DNA from: Methylomonas aurea
GTDB lineage: Bacteria; Pseudomonadota; Gammaproteobacteria; Methylococcales; Methylomonadaceae
Length of the DNA stretch: 64,000 nucleotides
Assembly (NCBI RefSeq): GCF_024505045.1
Contig: NZ_JANIBM010000004.1
Coordinates: 124,001 to 188,000 of the forward strand
Reading direction: 5' to 3'
Part shown: positions 34,369 to 43,865 of the stretch, piece after piece
Numbering within the stretch: position 1 is the stretch's first letter
Layout: the number at the start of each line of letters is the position of its first letter
Translations under genes and position numbers: made by a program
Notes under the pieces: model-generated
The model's database searches: none
Told to the model about the DNA's origin: nothing
Seen by the model: only the letters and a program-made list of their open reading frames with translations

Positions 34369-36494
34369 GGTTTACCGCCCTCTTGAGCCTGAATCGCCGT
34401 GATGACCACGGTGTTGACGATATCGGTGACGGTGCAGCCCCGGCTCAGGTCGTTGACCGGTTTGTTCAGGCCTTGCAGGATTGGGCCGACCGCAATTGCG
34501 CCGGACGAACGCTGCACGGCTTTGTAAGTATTGTTGCCGGTGTTCAGGTCCGGGAAGATGAATATCGTGGCGCGGCCGGCGACTTCGCTGTCCGGCAATT
34601 TGGTTTTGGCGACGCTGGCGTCGACGGCGGCGTCGTATTGCATCGGGCCTTCCAGCAGTAAATCCGGGCGTAGCGCCTTGGCGATTTTCACCGCTTCGCG
34701 CACCTTATCGACCGCTTCGCCTTTGCCGGATTCGCCGGTGGAATAGGACAGCATCGCGATGCGCGGTTCGATGTTGAACATGCGCGCGGTTTCGGCGGCA
34801 TTGATCGCGATGTCGGCCAGTTGTGCGGCATTCGGGTTAGGAATTACCGCGCAGTCGCCGTAGACCAGCACCCGGTCTTCCAGACACATGAAAAACACGC
34901 TGGAGACGATCGAGGCGCCGGGCTTGGTTTTAATGATCTCGAAGGCCGGTCGGATGGTGTGTTGCGTCGAATGTACGGCGCCGGAGACCATGCCGTCGGC
35001 GTAACCCAGATGGATCATCAAGGTGCCGAAATAGCTGGGGTCGGCCATCAAGTCGTAAGCGGTATCGTAGACGATGCATTTGTGTTTGCGCGCTTGGTAA
35101 TAGGTTTCGGCGAACAGCGGCCGCAGTTCGGAGTGGGCCGGGTCTACGATGTTGACGCCGTCCAGTTTCAAGGCCATGTTCTGGATTTTCTGCCGAATTT
35201 CGGCCTCGTTACCCAGCAGCGTGATTTTGACCACGTCGCGTAACAAAAGAATTTCGGCGGCTAACAGAATCCGCTCCTCGTTGCCTTCCGGCAGCACGAT
35301 GTGTTGTTTCTTGGCTTTGGCTCGCTGCAGCATGTCGTATTCGAACATCAGCGGCGTGGTTTTATGGCCGACTTTGCTGCACAGCCGCAGCCGCAGCTCC
35401 ACCATATTGATATTGCTTTCGATCAGGCCCAGTGCCGCGGCGATCTTGCGCTCATCCTGCGAATGCAAGCTGGCCGGTACCTGGCTGACCTGCATCGCTG
35501 TAGTAAATGTATCGGAATCGACCGCCAGTACCGCGAATGGCGTGCCGCCCAGGCCTTCGATCAGTTTTTGCACTTGCGGCGGCGGTTGCTGGTGGCCGGT
35601 CAGAATCAGGCCGGCGATCTGCGGATAACTGGCGGAACTGTAGGCCATGATGCTGGCCAGCAGAATGTCGGAGCGATCGCCCGGGGTGATGATCAGATCG
35701 CCGGTTTCGACGTAATCCAGAAAATCCGGAATCAGCATCGCCGCAACCTTGTAGTGGTAGACTTCGCGACTCATCGTCACGGCCTCGCCGCACAGCACTT
35801 TAGCGCCCAGGGCCTTGGCGATGTTGCCGACGCTGGGTTTTTCCAACGAGGCTTCGGCCGGGACCAGGTAAATAGGGAAATCCTTGGCGTGGTTCAGGTC
35901 GTGGCGGAGACCGGCCAATTGGTTGCCGGCAACTCCGATCACGACGCTGGCCAGCAGCTCGCAATCGTTCTCGTGCAACGAGTGTTTCAGACTGGCGATG
36001 CTGCTTAGCAGTTGTTCGTTGCTGCGGTTTTCCCCCTGGATCACCGGCATGATCAAGCAGCCCAAGTTGTTGGCGACGTCGGCGTTGAAGTCGAATTCGA
36101 ACACTGCGTTACCGTGGCTGTAGTCGGAGCCGACGCACAGCACGTGCAGGCACTGCCGTTTCAACGCCCGGAATTTGCTGAGGATGGTTTTGACCAGTTC
36201 GTCGTATTGTTCGGCGGCCAGCAGTTCGCGGGCTTCGGCACTGGTGCAGCCGTACATTGCGGCTTGCGGTACGGCGACCGGGTAGCGGTGGCTGATGAAC
36301 TGGATTAAATCGTCTTGCTCCGGCTTACTATGGATAATCGGCCGGAAAAAACCGATGTTGTCGGCCAGGCCGGACAGCATCTCCATCATCGCCAGCATCA
36401 CCAGCGTCTTGCCGTTGCCTTCGTCGACGCTGGTGATGTAAATGTCTTGGGCAAAACAGGCGGCGTCGGTTGCGGCGGAGCTTATAGAATTCAT
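34359..36494 (-). CDS. pta: Phosphate acetyltransferase
   Basis: Converts acetyl-CoA and phosphate to acetyl phosphate. The 711-aa long form has an N-terminal P-loop-like regulatory domain (YITSVDEGNGKTLVML), a DRTGG domain in the middle (ITPGDRSDILLASIMAY) and the catalytic PTA domain from about residue 385 (VLPEGNEERILLAAEILL; SGAVHSTQHTIRPAFEII; LSYSTGESGKGE). It is the first gene of the pta-DUF2380-ackA operon. Confidence 0.95.
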   Translation of the reverse strand: MNSISSAATDAACFAQDIYITSVDEGNGKTLVMLAMMEMLSGLADNIGFFRPIIHSKPEQDDLIQFISHRYPVAVPQAAMYGCTSAEARELLAAEQYDELVKTILSKFRALKRQCLHVLCVGSDYSHGNAVFEFDFNADVANNLGCLIMPVIQGENRSNEQLLSSIASLKHSLHENDCELLASVVIGVAGNQLAGLRHDLNHAKDFPIYLVPAEASLEKPSVGNIAKALGAKVLCGEAVTMSREVYHYKVAAMLIPDFLDYVETGDLIITPGDRSDILLASIMAYSSASYPQIAGLILTGHQQPPPQVQKLIEGLGGTPFAVLAVDSDTFTTAMQVSQVPASLHSQDERKIAAALGLIESNINMVELRLRLCSKVGHKTTPLMFEYDMLQRAKAKKQHIVLPEGNEERILLAAEILLLRDVVKITLLGNEAEIRQKIQNMALKLDGVNIVDPAHSELRPLFAETYYQARKHKCIVYDTAYDLMADPSYFGTLMIHLGYADGMVSGAVHSTQHTIRPAFEIIKTKPGASIVSSVFFMCLEDRVLVYGDCAVIPNPNAAQLADIAINAAETARMFNIEPRIAMLSYSTGESGKGEAVDKVREAVKIAKALRPDLLLEGPMQYDAAVDASVAKTKLPDSEVAGRATIFIFPDLNTGNNTYKAVQRSSGAIAVGPILQGLNKPVNDLSRGCTVTDIVNTVVITAIQAQEGGKPCP

Positions 36495-36714
36495 GGTCGT
36501 TGCGGGTGTCTGTTTGCGCTAAATTCTAAACCAGGACGGCGATAGTGCCAGTAACTTTACCGCGCTATTTTAATGTCGGAACGATGCCGACTGTGCGGTG
36601 GCGCGCGGTTTCGCCGATGTGGCGGGCGCTGGAAATTAATATCGATTAATCTGCAACCTTGGCTTTAGTAGCTATACTACTAGCCGGGCGCAGGGGATTA
36701 CCAACACAACAGCG

Positions 36715-37359
36715 ATGGCGAAATTTACCGTTTACTTCAAAGATAAAGCAATCCATACAGGTGTTTTTGATTCCGGGATCGTGCGTATCGGCCGCGACGA
36801 CACCAATGATTTGGTGGTGGACAGCTTGGCCGTGGCGCCGGCGCATGCCGTAGTCGTGATCAAGGACGGCAGCTGCGTGATGAAGCAAATGAACGAAAAA
36901 TTTCCGCTGCTGGTGAACAACCAGCCGACCAAGGAGTGCCATCTGCAAAACAACGATATCATCAATATCGGCAAGCACTATATCGTTTACAACACGACCG
37001 ACGAGTTTTCCGAAAAGGTGCTGGTCAATACGCTGGGTAAGTCGGTCGACGCCGACGTCCAGGCCCTGAACGAAAAACTCGAAGAAACGGTAAAAACTCC
37101 CGACGCCAGTCTGCAAGTGTTGAACGGCGTTCACATCGGCCGCATCCTGCCTTTGAAAAAAGCCATGACCCGGCTCGGCCACGAAGGCGCCGGCATCATC
37201 GTCATTGCCCGGCGCAAGGACGGATACTACTTGTCGGCCTTGCAGGGCCACGACGGGCTTTCGGTGAATAATGAGCCGTTGGGCGACCGAACCGTACAGT
37301 TGCAAAACAACGATGTGGTCGTGGTCGACCGCACTTCCATGCAATTTTTCCTGGATTGA
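36715..37359 (+). CDS. Double FHA-domain protein
   Basis: A 214-aa protein with two FHA-type phosphopeptide-binding domains. The first (about 1-95) has VRIGRDDTNDLVVDSLAVAP and an internal LVNNQPTKECHLQNNDIINI; the second (about 112-214) has LNGVHIGRILPLKKAMTRLG and SVNNEPLGDRTVQLQNNDVV. The second domain lacks a clear histidine for phosphothreonine packing, so it may bind without phosphate. Coupled to the PilZ gene 4 bases downstream. Possible scaffold of a signalling system; partner kinase not seen nearby. Confidence 0.82.
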   Translation: MAKFTVYFKDKAIHTGVFDSGIVRIGRDDTNDLVVDSLAVAPAHAVVVIKDGSCVMKQMNEKFPLLVNNQPTKECHLQNNDIINIGKHYIVYNTTDEFSEKVLVNTLGKSVDADVQALNEKLEETVKTPDASLQVLNGVHIGRILPLKKAMTRLGHEGAGIIVIARRKDGYYLSALQGHDGLSVNNEPLGDRTVQLQNNDVVVVDRTSMQFFLD

Positions 37360-37363
37360 GCGC

Positions 37364-37741
37364 ATGAGCGAAAAAAGCGAAGAAAAACGCCGTTTTCACC
37401 GGATTTTTTATCATGCCGATGCGCAACTGGCTCTAGCCGGCGGCGGCGAGCCGCAGCGTTGCAAGATCGTCGACCTGTCGTTGCGCGGCTGTTTATTGGA
37501 ATTGACCGAGCCGCTGACCGAGATCGGCAACCAGCCTTACGAGCTGAAGTTCGAATTGTCGGCCGAAGCGGCGATTCGGATGGAAATCGTCGCCACCCAC
37601 ATCCAGGACAATCAAGCCGGATTCCGTTGCGCCCATATCGATATCGACAGCATTTCCTTATTGCGGCGTCTGGTGGAATTGAATCTGGGCGATAGCGAGC
37701 TGCTGGAACGCGAGCTGTCGGCGCTGGGCAATTTTTCCTGA
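37364..37741 (+). CDS. PilZ-domain c-di-GMP-binding protein
   Basis: A 125-aa protein starting MSEKSEEKRRFHRIFYHADA. The PilZ signature is present as RRFHR (RxxxR) and, further on, VDLSLRGCLLEL, the D-x-S-x-x-G motif that binds cyclic di-GMP. ATG 37364 follows the FHA stop by 4 bases; the open frame upstream lies within the FHA gene. It links the FHA protein to c-di-GMP signalling, like the lapD-lapG pair on the other strand. Confidence 0.85.
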   Translation: MSEKSEEKRRFHRIFYHADAQLALAGGGEPQRCKIVDLSLRGCLLELTEPLTEIGNQPYELKFELSAEAAIRMEIVATHIQDNQAGFRCAHIDIDSISLLRRLVELNLGDSELLERELSALGNFS

Positions 37742-37763
37742 ACTTCTCTGCTGTTAATCCAAG

Positions 37764-38246
37764 CTAAAACCAACCCGCCAGCCACAAACGGGCTCTGATG
37801 CCCCATTCCGAGGTATAGCCGGCCGTGGCGAACAAGATACTGCCGTTCCGGTCGGTGAAAAACAGGGCCGGCACGGCTTTGACGCCGTAACGCTGGCCGA
37901 TTTCGCCGCCGTTGTCGTTGACGACCGGCCAATCTAAATTCTTGTCCCGCAGATAGCTTTGCAGTTTGGCGTCGTCGCCGGACCGTATCGCGACGGTCGC
38001 CAACGGATGGTCTTTACCGACCTGCGTCACCGAATTTTGCATGCTGCGGCAGACTCCGCACCATTCCGCCCAGAAATAGATCAAGGCCGGCCGTGTGCCC
38101 AGTGGGTGCAGGGCCGTTTCGCCGGCCAACGTGGTTTGCACGATCGGCGGCGGCGTGCCGGTCACTAAATCCCGATGCGCCAGAAATTGGCCGCCGAAAA
38201 TAAACAGCGCGGCGAACAGATAAAACGCCCATTCCTTTTTGCGCAT
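37764..38246 (-). CDS. Membrane-anchored thioredoxin-like protein
   Basis: A 160-aa protein with an N-terminal membrane anchor (WAFYLFAALFIFGGQFLAH) and a periplasmic thioredoxin fold carrying W-C63-G-V-C66 (WAEWCGVCR) and a cis-proline (VKAVPALFF). It resembles TlpA/ScsD-type thiol reductants or oxidants of the periplasm. The start ATG 38246 overlaps the stop of the SprT-like gene by one base; the open frame upstream belongs to that gene's shadow. The substrate is unknown. Confidence 0.85.
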   Translation of the reverse strand: MRKKEWAFYLFAALFIFGGQFLAHRDLVTGTPPPIVQTTLAGETALHPLGTRPALIYFWAEWCGVCRSMQNSVTQVGKDHPLATVAIRSGDDAKLQSYLRDKNLDWPVVNDNGGEIGQRYGVKAVPALFFTDRNGSILFATAGYTSEWGIRARLWLAGWF

Positions 38247-38965
38247 CACAAGCCCTGCATCAGGCTGGCGCCGTGCTGCTTCAACCACAAGCGGCGCTGG
38301 CGGTAATCCGGCACATGTTCGGCCACCAATTCCCAAAACGCGGCGGAATGGTTTCTGTGGCGGATATGGCACAACTCGTGAACCACCACGTATTCCAAAG
38401 CCGCCGGCGGTGCCAGCAGCAACAGCCAATTCAGGTTGATGTCGTTGTCCGGGCCGCAACTGCCCCAGCGGCTTTTCTGGGTTTTGATGCGAATGCTGCG
38501 CGGGAACAGGCCGTGGCGCGGTGCGTGCCGGTCGACGAAGTGTTGCACTTGCTGGCGGGCCTGGCTTTTCATCCAGCGGATCAAGGCTTGGCGGACCAGT
38601 TCGGAATGCTGGTCGGGTTCGATGCCGGCCGGCACTTTGGCGCAAAACCAGGCGTCGTCGCGCAAATCCAAACGCGGGGTTTTGTTGCGGCTGGTTTCGA
38701 TGCGCAGCGGCAGCTGCCGGCCGAGATAGGGAATGGCCACGCCGTCGCGGTAATTGGGCGGCGCCAGCGTCGGTACCTCGCGGGTTTTGGCGGCGACCCG
38801 GCGCAACGCCGACTCGATCCAGTCCTGTTGCGCCAGCACGAAGCTGTGAATGTTGCGTTCCGAAACCTTGGGCGGAGCCACCACTTCGATTTGGCCGGCT
38901 TTGACGACGATACGGGTATGTTTGGCGCGGCTACTGCGGCGCAGGGTATAACTTGGGGCGTTCAA
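38246..38965 (-). CDS. YgjP/SprT-like zinc metallopeptidase
   Basis: A 239-aa protein of the DUF45/YgjP family. The zinc-binding site is H196-E197-L-C-H200 with H206 (HELCHIRHRNHSAAFW), preceded by the family motif KTQKSRWGSCGPDNDINLNW. It is cytoplasmic, with no signal peptide. It overlaps lapG by 4 bases and the thioredoxin-like gene by one, so the minus-strand genes from lapD to here form one operon. Its physiological substrate is not known. Confidence 0.88.
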   Translation of the reverse strand: MNAPSYTLRRSSRAKHTRIVVKAGQIEVVAPPKVSERNIHSFVLAQQDWIESALRRVAAKTREVPTLAPPNYRDGVAIPYLGRQLPLRIETSRNKTPRLDLRDDAWFCAKVPAGIEPDQHSELVRQALIRWMKSQARQQVQHFVDRHAPRHGLFPRSIRIKTQKSRWGSCGPDNDINLNWLLLLAPPAALEYVVVHELCHIRHRNHSAAFWELVAEHVPDYRQRRLWLKQHGASLMQGL

Positions 38966-39633
38966 AAAGGCGATTCCAACATTCTAGACTTGAGTTCGGT
39001 CCACAGGCTTAACCGGTCCGAACCGCCGACATGTTGCCCGGAACCCCGGCTTTTGGCAAGCCATAAACCGGTACCGTTGAAGCTGTAGACCGGCTGCAGG
39101 TCGCTGCGTTGCGTCGCCGGCAGAATCGCCGGTTTCAGATTGTCCAGTACCAATGGCGGCGAGCGCATCGATTCGAAGTAGGTCAGCACCATGTGGGCTT
39201 GGTTCAGTTCCAAGGCCTTGACGTAGGTGATACGCAGTTTGCTTTCGTCGACGCCCATTTCCACCAACGTGAAATATTTGGCGATCGAGTAATCCTCGCA
39301 ATCGCCGGCGCCCTTGGCCAGAAATTCGGTCGGCGTCGCCCAATAATCGACTTTATTCCACAGCGCGATATCATCGACGAAGTCGACGTTCCGGTTGAAG
39401 AAATCGTTGACCCGGCGCAGCTTGTCGGCGTCCGTCAAATCTTTGCCGGTTTCGATCAGATTTTGCCAATCGACGAAGCGCTGCCGGGCCGCCGCGCCGT
39501 ACTTATTGTCGACTTTGTCCAGCAGCTCTCGGTCGAAGAACAGGCTGCCGGCCAGAGCGATGCCGCAGCATAGGCTGGCGGCAAAAACGGCGATTGCGGC
39601 GAGGTGGGAGCGGCCGATGTTAACGGCTGGCAC
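38962..39633 (-). CDS. lapG: LapG-type periplasmic cysteine protease
   Basis: A 223-aa transglutaminase-like protease that cleaves a surface adhesin when not sequestered by LapD. A signal peptide covers the first 29 residues, and the catalytic triad is C112 (GAGDCEDYSIAK), H147 (NQAHMVLTYF) and D164 (PLVLDNLKPA). It overlaps lapD by 14 bases. No large LapA-type adhesin or its type I exporter lies in the window. Confidence 0.9.
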   Translation of the reverse strand: MPAVNIGRSHLAAIAVFAASLCCGIALAGSLFFDRELLDKVDNKYGAAARQRFVDWQNLIETGKDLTDADKLRRVNDFFNRNVDFVDDIALWNKVDYWATPTEFLAKGAGDCEDYSIAKYFTLVEMGVDESKLRITYVKALELNQAHMVLTYFESMRSPPLVLDNLKPAILPATQRSDLQPVYSFNGTGLWLAKSRGSGQHVGGSDRLSLWTELKSRMLESPF

Positions 39634-41524
39634 CGGCGATGCCTATGCCGCGCAGGGCGGCAAAGTCGGAATCGGCTTGCACGTTTTCCGCCAGCACCGA
39701 AATATCCAGCAAAGCCGCCATTTCGGCGATGGTTTGCACGAAGGCGTAGGTTTGCTGCGAGTCGGCGATACCGTTGCCGATATCGCGCGCCAGACGGATG
39801 TAGTCGGGTTTCAATTGCTTAACCAACTCGGCCGACATCGATTGGGTTTCGAAGCGTTTGATCATGACTCTGGCGCCGCATTGGTGCACGACCTCGATGA
39901 AGGCCTTGTAAGCCTCGATATCCTTGACTACTGCGTAGGCCGACAAGCTGAACACCAGATATTTGGCCGCGCCGGCATTGCGCTGAATCAAGCGTTCCAG
40001 CCAGACCCGGAAGTCGCCGTTCTTGATGGTGCGGGTCGAGACGTTGACGGCAATCGCGTGTTCGACGTGGTTATGCACAATATGGTCGATCACCATGCCG
40101 ATCACGCCTTTGTCCAGGTCGACAATTTTGGCGAATTTTTCGGCAATCGAAATGAACGGGCCGATCGCCACCAGCTCGCCTTGCTTGTCGTGGACCTGAA
40201 TGAAGGCTTCCTCCATCATCAGCTCGCCGTGTTTCATGCCGTGGATCGGACCGATGTACCAGATCGAATAAGCGTTGTTGTCCACGCAATCGAATACCAG
40301 TTCCTTCCAGGTGGCGATGTCGCGGGCGAAATTGTCGCTGCTGCGGATGAAATAGCTGTTGGCGCCGATCAAATGGGCTTGTTCGTAGGCTTCGTGCGCG
40401 GCCTCCAACATGCTGTCGCTGGTGGTCAGCGGATTGAACGGTACCACGCCTAGGTGGGCCAGATCGGCTTTTTGATATTGCTCGCCCAATTCGCTAAAGC
40501 GATTGCTCAGGGTTTTTGCCAGCAATTCGATTTGGTTGCGGTCGCCGGTTTTCACCAGCAGCGCGAATTCGGCGCCGTAGAAACGGTAGGCCTTGCCGGC
40601 TTCGCTGCCGGCTGCGGCGGCGACTTGCTCCAGCGTGGCGGCGAAGGCTTTGATGAAGCTGTCGATGGCATCGCTATCCAGTTCCTTGACCAGTTCCAGC
40701 AAGCCGTCGATTTTGGCCAGTACGATAAACGCCTCGGCTTCTTCCAGCGCCAGTTGCTTGATGTCGGTCTCGAACACCGACTTTTTGTAGAGGCAGGTCA
40801 GGTCGTCGCGCAACAGGCTGGCGCCCATGCCGTCCAGTTTGCCGTGCAACCCGGCGATCGTGGTTTTGATTTTTTGCGACATCGCGTTCATCGATATCGC
40901 CACGTTACGCACCTCGCGGGTCCAGGGCAGTTCGGCTATGCTCTGGAACTGGCCGTCGCTGATCTGCCGGGCCAGTTGGTCGATCCGCGACAGCGACGCC
41001 AACGTAAAGCGCAAGGTCAGCGCCAGCAGGCCGATCGAAACGATGAACGCCGCCAGCGAGTAATAAAAGCCGGATTTGGCCTGTTCGTACAGTTTTAAAT
41101 AGCCGTAGCCCGAATTGACGGTGACGTAGATCACTCCGCTCAGATTCCAGCCGGAGCTGATTTCGCTTTCGGCGGTCGCCGAGGTCATCGGCAGCAGATC
41201 CACAAACCAGTCCGGCACGCCGGCCACCGCCTTGTCGCTGACCAGCGCCACCAGTTCCTTGTTGTCGGCGTCGACCAAACGAATTTCCTTGTAATAGCCC
41301 ATGTCGAAAATCGCTTTCATCATGGTTTCGATGACCGGATCCTTGTCGTTGGCCATGTAGGGGCTCAGCGACAGGCCCAGCGAGGTCGCGGTATCCTGGG
41401 CGTGATTCTTGGCCTCGCCTTCCAGATAATCCTTGATGTTATTGACGCTGAGCGCGAAATTGACGCTGAAAATCATCAGGAACAGCGCCGAGATCAGAAT
41501 TAGCAGTTGTTTGGATAACGACAT
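39620..41524 (-). CDS. lapD: LapD-type c-di-GMP receptor
   Basis: A 634-aa inner-membrane receptor that binds c-di-GMP and holds LapG to keep adhesins on the surface. Order: membrane helix 1 (LLILISALFLMIFSVNFALS), periplasmic LapD_MoxY domain (to about 155), helix 2 and HAMP (to about 235), degenerate GGDEF (RFYGAEFALLVK instead of GGDEF) and degenerate EAL (HGELMMEEAF where the EAL motif should be). Both enzymatic signatures are lost, as expected for a receptor. It is the first gene of the lapD-lapG operon behind the haemoglobin gene. Confidence 0.9.
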   Translation of the reverse strand: MSLSKQLLILISALFLMIFSVNFALSVNNIKDYLEGEAKNHAQDTATSLGLSLSPYMANDKDPVIETMMKAIFDMGYYKEIRLVDADNKELVALVSDKAVAGVPDWFVDLLPMTSATAESEISSGWNLSGVIYVTVNSGYGYLKLYEQAKSGFYYSLAAFIVSIGLLALTLRFTLASLSRIDQLARQISDGQFQSIAELPWTREVRNVAISMNAMSQKIKTTIAGLHGKLDGMGASLLRDDLTCLYKKSVFETDIKQLALEEAEAFIVLAKIDGLLELVKELDSDAIDSFIKAFAATLEQVAAAAGSEAGKAYRFYGAEFALLVKTGDRNQIELLAKTLSNRFSELGEQYQKADLAHLGVVPFNPLTTSDSMLEAAHEAYEQAHLIGANSYFIRSSDNFARDIATWKELVFDCVDNNAYSIWYIGPIHGMKHGELMMEEAFIQVHDKQGELVAIGPFISIAEKFAKIVDLDKGVIGMVIDHIVHNHVEHAIAVNVSTRTIKNGDFRVWLERLIQRNAGAAKYLVFSLSAYAVVKDIEAYKAFIEVVHQCGARVMIKRFETQSMSAELVKQLKPDYIRLARDIGNGIADSQQTYAFVQTIAEMAALLDISVLAENVQADSDFAALRGIGIAGASR

Positions 41525-41529
41525 GGCGT

Positions 41530-41922
41530 TCAGTTTTCCGTGGTTTCTTGGTTGATCATGTGCGTGGCCAATTGCTGCAAGGCGCTGCGGATGTTTTCGC
41601 GCAGCCGGGAATCCATCGTGATTTCGTCCAGCGCCTTATTCATGCACAGCATCCATTGGTCGCGTTCTGATTCGCCGATCGCAAACGGGAAATGGCGGGC
41701 GCGCAGCATCGGATGGCCGAATTCCTCGATAAACAGATTGGGGCCGCCCAGCCAGCCCGACATGAATTTGAATAGTTTGTCTTTCGCGGAAGCCAAATTG
41801 GGTGCGTGCATCGCCCGGATGCCCTTGGCCTGCGGCAGGATGTCCATGTAGAAGTAAAATTTGTCCACCAGCCGTCTGATGCCGGTTTCGCCGCCGATCA
41901 AATCGTAAGGCGTCGTACTCAT
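41530..41922 (-). CDS. Group II truncated haemoglobin
   Basis: A 130-aa haem protein of the 2-on-2 fold. The N-terminus YDLIGGETGIRRLVDKFY is typical, the proximal histidine is in MLRARHFPFAIG, and WMLCMNKAL provides the conserved tryptophan of group II. It may bind oxygen or detoxify nitric oxide. It lies 5 bases upstream of lapD, so the two are probably co-transcribed; a link between oxygen or NO sensing and adhesion is possible but not shown. Confidence 0.88.
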   Translation of the reverse strand: MSTTPYDLIGGETGIRRLVDKFYFYMDILPQAKGIRAMHAPNLASAKDKLFKFMSGWLGGPNLFIEEFGHPMLRARHFPFAIGESERDQWMLCMNKALDEITMDSRLRENIRSALQQLATHMINQETTEN

Positions 41923-42048
41923 GCTTGAATTAACCTCTTAGCTGCATTTTGTTTGGGTATACTAGCAGACGACGCCGACAATGGCTGGAAACTCCGGCCC
42001 ATTTGCGCGGTCACAGCTTCGTTCGTAACTTTCAAAGGACAATTGACC

Positions 42049-42717
42049 ATGAGATTATCAACTGCAACCACCCGATCGGAAGCCGGCGTACTGGCGACCA
42101 ATAAGGTCTTGAAAAACACTTACTTGTTGTTGGCGATGACGCTGCTGTTCAGCGCGGCGACGGCCGGCTTGGCTATGGCAATGAATCTGCCGCATCCAGG
42201 CATGATCGTCAGCATGGTGGGCTATTTCGGTTTGCTGTTTTTGACCACCCGTTTCAGCAACAGTGCCTGGGGCTTGGTGTGGGTATTCGCCCTGACCGGC
42301 TTTATGGGCATGACCCTGGGTCCGATTTTGAACATGTACGTCAACGCTTTCAGCAACGGCCACCAATTGATCATGACCGCGTTGGGCGGTACCGGTGTGA
42401 TCTTTTTGGGCTTGTCCGGCTACGCCTTGACCACCCGTAAGGATTTCAGCTTTATGGCCGGATTCCTGGTGGTTGGCGTGCTGGTCGCGTTTTTCGCCGG
42501 TTTGGCCGCGGTCCTGTTCTCGGTACCGGCCTTGTCGTTGGCGGTTTCGGCCATGTTCATCCTGTTGATGTCTGGCATGATTTTGTTCCAAACCAGTGAA
42601 ATCATCCACGGCGGCGAAACCAACTACATTTTGGCGACGGTATCGTTGTACGTATCGATCTACAACCTGTTCGTCAGCTTGCTGCAATTGTTGGGCGTAT
42701 TCGGCGGCGACGATTGA
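42049..42717 (+). CDS. BI-1/YccA family membrane protein
   Basis: A 222-aa protein with seven hydrophobic helices of the Bax inhibitor-1/YccA family. Family members such as YccA modulate the FtsH protease or conduct ions. ATG 42049 is chosen because AAAGGA lies about 9 bases upstream; the frame is open 32 codons earlier without support. The start MRLSTATTRSEAGVLATNKVL is typical, as are the acidic residues in the last helix and tail. A strong terminator follows. Confidence 0.9.
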   Translation: MRLSTATTRSEAGVLATNKVLKNTYLLLAMTLLFSAATAGLAMAMNLPHPGMIVSMVGYFGLLFLTTRFSNSAWGLVWVFALTGFMGMTLGPILNMYVNAFSNGHQLIMTALGGTGVIFLGLSGYALTTRKDFSFMAGFLVVGVLVAFFAGLAAVLFSVPALSLAVSAMFILLMSGMILFQTSEIIHGGETNYILATVSLYVSIYNLFVSLLQLLGVFGGDD

Positions 42718-42767
42718 TTCGCTAGCACCGGACCTGCCCAGGCGGCATAGCCTGGCATAATCGGCAA

Positions 42768-42798
42768 AAGCCTCCGCCAACCGGCGGGGGCTTTTTTG
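42768..42798 (+). terminator. Intrinsic terminator after the BI-1 gene
   Basis: AAGCCTCCGCC, a 4-base loop and GGCGGGGGCTT with a T-run (TTTTTT). It lies between the BI-1 gene and the protease gene, so the latter needs its own promoter or read-through. Confidence 0.85.
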
Positions 42799-42819
42799 TT
42801 TCTGCGGAGGGTAAACACG

Positions 42820-43443
42820 ATGGGATTCGAAGATCGGGATTATTACCGGGAGCAACTGCGCAAACGGGCGAGCCGGCCGCGCGATGGCGAACCGCGCCAG
42901 CAGACTGTCGCATCCGGGCGGCGCGGTTCGGCCGGTACGTTGCGGTATCTGCTGATGCCGCTGGCGGCCCTGGCCGGACTTTGGTATGGCGCGGATGCGC
43001 TGTTGGCAAAACAGGTCGCTGCCCGCCACCCGTTACCGGAAATTGTGCTGCCGGCTACGGCGGACGGCGAGGTCGGCGGTACAGGCGCAGTTCGAATCAA
43101 GGCCGACAGCCAAGGCCATTTTCGCGGCACCTTGTTGATCAATAACGTGCCGATGCCGTTCATGATCGATACCGGCGCCACCAAAACCTCGATTCCGGAA
43201 AAATACGCGCGTGCCGCCGGTTTGCCCGTCGGCGGCGCGGTGCAAGCCGAAACCGCCGGCGGCCGGGTAACGGATTACCAAACCCGCATCGCCAGCCTGA
43301 AGCTCGGCAATCTGGAATTGCGCGACCTGGACGCCCATATCAACCGCTATCTGGACGAAGTGCTGGTCGGCATGAATACGTTGAAATATTTCCGGATCGA
43401 GCAGAAAGGGGATTCTTTGGTGTTGGCGGCCGGAGCGTCGTAA
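42820..43443 (+). CDS. Retropepsin-like aspartic protease, membrane-anchored
   Basis: A 207-aa protein with a short cytoplasmic N-terminus, a membrane helix (about 42-58, YLLMPLAALAGLWYGA) and a periplasmic single-domain aspartic protease (clan AA, TIGR02281-type): catalytic MIDTGATKTSIP, then ETAGGRVTDYQTRIASLKLG and the LVGMNTLKYF segment. It would act as a dimer. GGAGGG lies before the ATG. Substrate unknown. Confidence 0.85.
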   Translation: MGFEDRDYYREQLRKRASRPRDGEPRQQTVASGRRGSAGTLRYLLMPLAALAGLWYGADALLAKQVAARHPLPEIVLPATADGEVGGTGAVRIKADSQGHFRGTLLINNVPMPFMIDTGATKTSIPEKYARAAGLPVGGAVQAETAGGRVTDYQTRIASLKLGNLELRDLDAHINRYLDEVLVGMNTLKYFRIEQKGDSLVLAAGAS

Positions 43444-43522
43444 GGCGCGGTTGAGCTGGCGTAGGCGAAATTTGCCCGCCGTTGAAGTTTGATAGTGCTT
43501 CGCTGTCGCGACGAGTTTTTAA

Positions 43523-43620
43523 GTCGGGTCTTGGCCCGACGGCCGAGGTACTTTTCTTGGCTTATCCTCGGCAATTGCTCCTGCATTACTCTGCATCCAT
43601 GCAGGCGAAAGAAAAGTACC
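43523..43620. repeat. Interspersed repeat in a 420-bp non-coding gap
   Basis: The gap 43444-43865 has no gene. It contains a hairpin GTCGGG/CCCGAC (43523-43540) and then an inverted pair GGTACTTTTCTT (43548-43559) and AAGAAAAGTACC (43609-43620). The pattern resembles dispersed repeats I recall from gammaproteobacterial genomes. The remaining part up to 43865 shows GC-rich repeat-like bases and nothing I can assign. Confidence 0.6.
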
Positions 43621-43865
43621 CAAAATAACGATACCCCATGCCGCATGCTCACTCGGCACATCCCTGTGCTTCGCCCTTTGGGCTCGGCGCGGCATCTGGT
43701 TAAGAAAACCATCCTGATATCACGGCAGGCCGGAATAAGCGCAGTGCTTCCGGCATTTCTCGTTGTCTTTAAAAGGTAGGCAATTCGCCCATCGATCGGG
43801 GTGGGGATATTGTAAAACCTGCCATTTTTTTCCTCAGTAGCTCCGGTGGAGTGATGAGATTGGAT

